9,102 nt of DNA from JANRLJ01 sp034437895 (GTDB lineage: Bacteria > Chloroflexota > Anaerolineae > Aggregatilineales > Phototrophicaceae), in assembly GCA_034437895.1 (NCBI GenBank), contig DAOTTO010000171.1, positions 1 to 9,102 of the forward strand. Direction: 5' to 3'. The notes below the pieces were generated by a model. That model had not been told where the DNA came from, ran no database searches, and was given only the letters and a program-made list of their open reading frames with translations. The translations under genes and the position numbers were made by a program. Of this stretch, positions 7,664-9,102 are shown piece after piece. Numbering within the stretch: position 1 is the first letter of the stretch; every line of letters starts with the position of its first letter.

Positions 7664-7708
7664 ATTTATAAATACAAACAAAGCACCAAAGGTTTTCTTT
7701 GATGCTCT
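7664..7708 (-). terminator. Intrinsic terminator, minus strand, likely for the fhs transcript
   Basis: On the minus strand, arms AGAGCATCAAAG (7708-7697) and CTTTGGTGCTTT (7691-7680) form a 12-bp stem with two G-U wobbles around the loop AAAAC. A T-rich tail follows (GTTTGTATTT, 7679-7670). On the plus strand the wobbles become C-A mismatches and the following tract is less T-rich, which supports the minus orientation. It lies about 318 nt after the fhs stop and 108 nt before the kinase start, so it should end fhs transcription and separate it from the kinase-glycosyltransferase unit. Confidence 0.65.
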
Positions 7709-7842
7709 ATTGTTTATCTTGTTAGAAGTTATGCAGTTCACAGTGATTAGTTTATGCTCAAGCGAGCGGGAGTTTTGGTCTTTTCTAAAAACTGATAAAT
7801 ATGTGATGTTGCTTCATAAAGGACGTTGCAGTTCAGCTTGTT

Positions 7843-7912
7843 TCGCATTTTCAGCATCGATTGCTTTGCGAACCTTTGCGTTCTCCGCGCCTTTGCGGTT
7901 CATCCTCTTCTG
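7843..7912. repeat. 70-bp direct repeat with CGCAAAG heptamers, copy 1
   Basis: This copy is identical over 70 bp to copy 2 at 7955-8024, an offset of 112 bp. Read on the minus strand it contains three exact CGCAAAG heptamers and one degenerate CGCGGAG, spaced 8-10 nt apart. I recognise the GAACCGCAAAG-type string as a dispersed intergenic element in several bacterial phyla, from memory only. An 8-bp inverted pair, attttcag (7847-7854) and ctgaaaat (7915-7922), brackets most of this copy. It does not match a known IS end, and no transposase is nearby. Confidence 0.85.
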
Positions 7913-7942
7913 TTCTGAAAATACTTCAATGTCCGCTTTAGA

Positions 7943-8038
7943 TGGGCTGTTGTATCGCATTTTCAGCATCGATTGCTTTGCGAACCTTTGCGTTCTCCGC
8001 GCCTTTGCGGTTCATCCTCTTCTGGCTAAAACAGCCCA
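7943..8038. repeat. 9-bp inverted repeat bracketing repeat copy 2
   Basis: tgggctgtt (7943-7951) and aacagccca (8030-8038) are perfect inverted arms lying 3 and 5 nt outside copy 2. The right arm falls inside the last codons and stop of fhs. The 78-nt gap could be bridged in RNA, placing the CGCAAAG repeat in a loop, or the arms could mark the ends of an inserted element. A chance match is possible. Confidence 0.45.
7955..8024. repeat. 70-bp direct repeat with CGCAAAG heptamers, copy 2, abutting the fhs stop
   Basis: Identical to copy 1, this copy ends one base before the fhs TAG (8026-8028). The 42-bp spacer between copies (7913-7954) is not repeated after copy 2, where fhs coding sequence begins, so the arrangement is either 1.6 units of a 112-bp tandem repeat or two separate insertions of a 70-bp element. 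The heptamers lie at 8003-8009, 7995-8001 (degenerate), 7986-7992 and 7976-7982 on the minus strand. Confidence 0.85.
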
Positions 8039-9102
8039 ACGATATTCCCCTCATCATCAATATCGACATTTTCAGCCGCAGGATGATCGGGCAGCCCCGG
8101 CATCGTCCGCATATCGCCGCATATCGGATAAATGAACCCCGCGCCAACGCTGGCACGTACTTCACGAATCGGTAGCGTAAAGCCCTTGGGCGCGCCTTTA
8201 AGCGTCGGATCATGACTCAGGCTGAGGTGCGTTTTCGCCATACAGATGGGCAAATCCCCAAAGCCATTGGCCTCATAATCGCGGATTTGACGCTCCGCTT
8301 GCGGATCATACGCCACATCTGCCGCGCCATAAATTTTGGTCGCAATCGCCTCGATTTTGGCCTTGATCGGCTGATCGAGATCGTAAAGAAATTTGAACTC
8401 GCTCGGTGTTTCGGCGGCCTGCACCACCATTTCCGCCAATTCCATCGCCCCGCGTCCGCCGTCGGCATGATGCCGCGCTACCGATGCCCCCAATGCCCCG
8501 GCTTCAACCGCGATCCGCTTGATGGCGGCGATTTCTTCGGGATGATCGGTGTTAAACACATTGATGGCGACCACAGGCGTAACACCATGTAAAGCCAGAT
8601 TTTCGAGTTGTTTGATGAGGTTCGACGCACCGATTTCGACGGACTCCACATCATTTTCCAGTATTTCGGGCGGCAGTGCCTTCCCCGCGACCACTCTAAA
8701 GCGTCCACTGTGGCTTTTGAGCGCCCGCACTGTGACGACCAGCACCGCCGCATCCGGCTTAAGGCCGCTGTAGCGACACTTGATGTTAAAGAATTTCTCC
8801 GCGCCGATGTCCGCGCCGAAACCGGATTCCGTCACCAGATAATCGCCACATTTTATGCCGATCAAATCCGCCAGAACGCTGCTGTTACCATGCGCGATGT
8901 TGGCAAACGGCCCCGCATGGACAATCGCAGGCGTATTTTCCAGCGTTTGCAGCAGATTAGGCCGCAGCGCATCTTTCATCAAGACCGTCATCGCCCCCGC
9001 CGCGCCGATTTGCGCCGCCGTCACCGGCTTTTTATCATTTGTTAGGCCGACCACAATCCGTTCAAAGCGTTCTTTCATATCTTGGAGTGAAGTCGTCAAG
9101 GC
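8026..9102 (-). CDS. fhs: Formate-tetrahydrofolate ligase, C-terminal part (5' partial)
   Basis: This enzyme makes 10-formyl-THF from formate, THF and ATP in the cytoplasm, feeding purine synthesis and one-carbon/acetyl-CoA routes. The frame is open to the window edge; a TTG codon at 9099 is internal (Ala-Leu-Thr-Thr...), not a start. About 358 residues of a family usually near 555-600 are present, so the N-terminal third with the nucleotide-binding loop is outside. Family hallmarks in order are KPVTAAQIGAAGAM, LKPNLVQTLENTPA-like RPNLLQTLENTPA, GPFANIAHG, ESGFGADIGAEKF, the signature VVTVRALKSHSG (8739-8704), HGVTPVVAINVF and the terminal YPICGDMRTMPGLP...VGLF. The second family signature normally reads VAT-RALK-x-HGG; here it has V for A and S for the first G, which I believe is a recurring clade variant. 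The C-terminus is intact and canonical. The flanking 70-bp repeat starts one base after the stop. Confidence 0.96.
   Translation of the reverse strand, partial: ALTTSLQDMKERFERIVVGLTNDKKPVTAAQIGAAGAMTVLMKDALRPNLLQTLENTPAIVHAGPFANIAHGNSSVLADLIGIKCGDYLVTESGFGADIGAEKFFNIKCRYSGLKPDAAVLVVTVRALKSHSGRFRVVAGKALPPEILENDVESVEIGASNLIKQLENLALHGVTPVVAINVFNTDHPEEIAAIKRIAVEAGALGASVARHHADGGRGAMELAEMVVQAAETPSEFKFLYDLDQPIKAKIEAIATKIYGAADVAYDPQAERQIRDYEANGFGDLPICMAKTHLSLSHDPTLKGAPKGFTLPIREVRASVGAGFIYPICGDMRTMPGLPDHPAAENVDIDDEGNIVGLF

Larger units (their letters stand above)
7573..8025. other. Intergenic region between fhs and the kinase gene
   Basis: This 453-bp AT-richer stretch holds no convincing gene. From right to left it contains two 70-bp direct repeat copies, about 130 bp with no recognised feature (7709-7842), a minus-strand intrinsic terminator (stem 7680-7708) and about 100 bp that must carry the kinase promoter. 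The palindrome atttataaat (7664-7673) lies in the terminator tail. Candidate minus-strand -10 boxes are TAGAAT (7620-7615) and TATAAC (7590-7585), but neither has a good -35 at the right spacing, so no promoter is called. A plus-strand frame from a TTG at 7644 runs through the repeats into antisense fhs and looks spurious. Confidence 0.7.

Noticed and set aside
7590..7820. Minus-strand open stretch of ~76 codons ending near 7593 (contains SKKTFGALFVF)
   Set aside because: It has no ATG, only an internal GTG with no ribosome-binding site, and it runs through the terminator hairpin. It most likely reflects chance in AT-rich DNA.
7843..8024. CRISPR-like repeat-spacer-repeat appearance
   Set aside because: There are only two units, the 70-bp repeat is far too long for CRISPR, it has no adequate palindromic core, and no cas genes are nearby.
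7644..8135. Plus-strand 163-codon reading frame starting at TTG (7644)
   Set aside because: It starts from a weak TTG, encodes both copies of the 70-bp repeat in two different frames and then runs antisense into the conserved end of fhs. No domain is recognised.
7938..8213. Minus-strand frame reading NRKGAENAKVRKAIDAENA through repeat copy 2
   Set aside because: It overlaps fhs in another frame and is just the translation of the CGCAAAG repeat, a typical spurious ORF from this kind of element.
8608..9045. 145-codon plus-strand frame opposite fhs
   Set aside because: It is a shadow of the highly conserved fhs coding sequence on the other strand, with no recognisable domain.

Overview
The window holds five protein genes in two opposing blocks, plus one AT-richer intergenic stretch with an unusual repeat. 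Base composition is roughly balanced by eye. Three traits suggest a Chloroflexota (Anaerolineae-like) bacterium or MAG: a secreted protein with a long Thr/Pro/Ser linker, a Ser/Thr kinase fused to a STAND-type ATPase and TPRs, and a formate-tetrahydrofolate ligase carrying a variant family signature. This assignment is inference from gene style; there is no rRNA or marker gene to confirm it.

Left block, plus strand. Bases 1-1956 are the 3' part of a large, probably extracellular protein. Its reading frame is already open at base 1. It has an acidic 'DYQDYVF' domain, a Thr/Pro/Ser linker and four FN3-like repeats with paired cysteines. After a 30-bp gap containing a perfect 8-bp hairpin comes an alpha/beta hydrolase (1987-2646) with an intact Ser-Asp-His triad. 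This pair ends at a compact plus-strand intrinsic terminator that overlaps the stop codons of both converging genes.

Middle block, minus strand. A 1113-residue kinase-ATPase-TPR signalling protein (7572-4231) is followed by a 524-residue multi-membrane-span glycosyltransferase of the GT39/PMT type (4231-2657). The two are joined by a TAATG stop-start overlap, so they are very probably co-translated. This is the most suggestive functional pairing here: a sensor/switch kinase coupled to an envelope glycosyltransferase.

Right end. Bases 7573-8025 are intergenic. They contain a perfect 70-bp direct repeat (two copies, 112 bp apart) built around degenerate CGCAAAG heptamers, small inverted repeats bracketing each copy, and a good minus-strand intrinsic terminator. 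The second repeat copy stops one base short of the stop codon of fhs (formate-tetrahydrofolate ligase, 8026 to beyond 9102), whose 5' third lies outside the window.

No tRNA, rRNA, CRISPR array, transposase or integrase was recognised. Nothing here proves a new system. The best leads are the coupled kinase-STAND-TPR/glycosyltransferase pair and the CGCAAAG repeat in the apparent 3' UTR of fhs.
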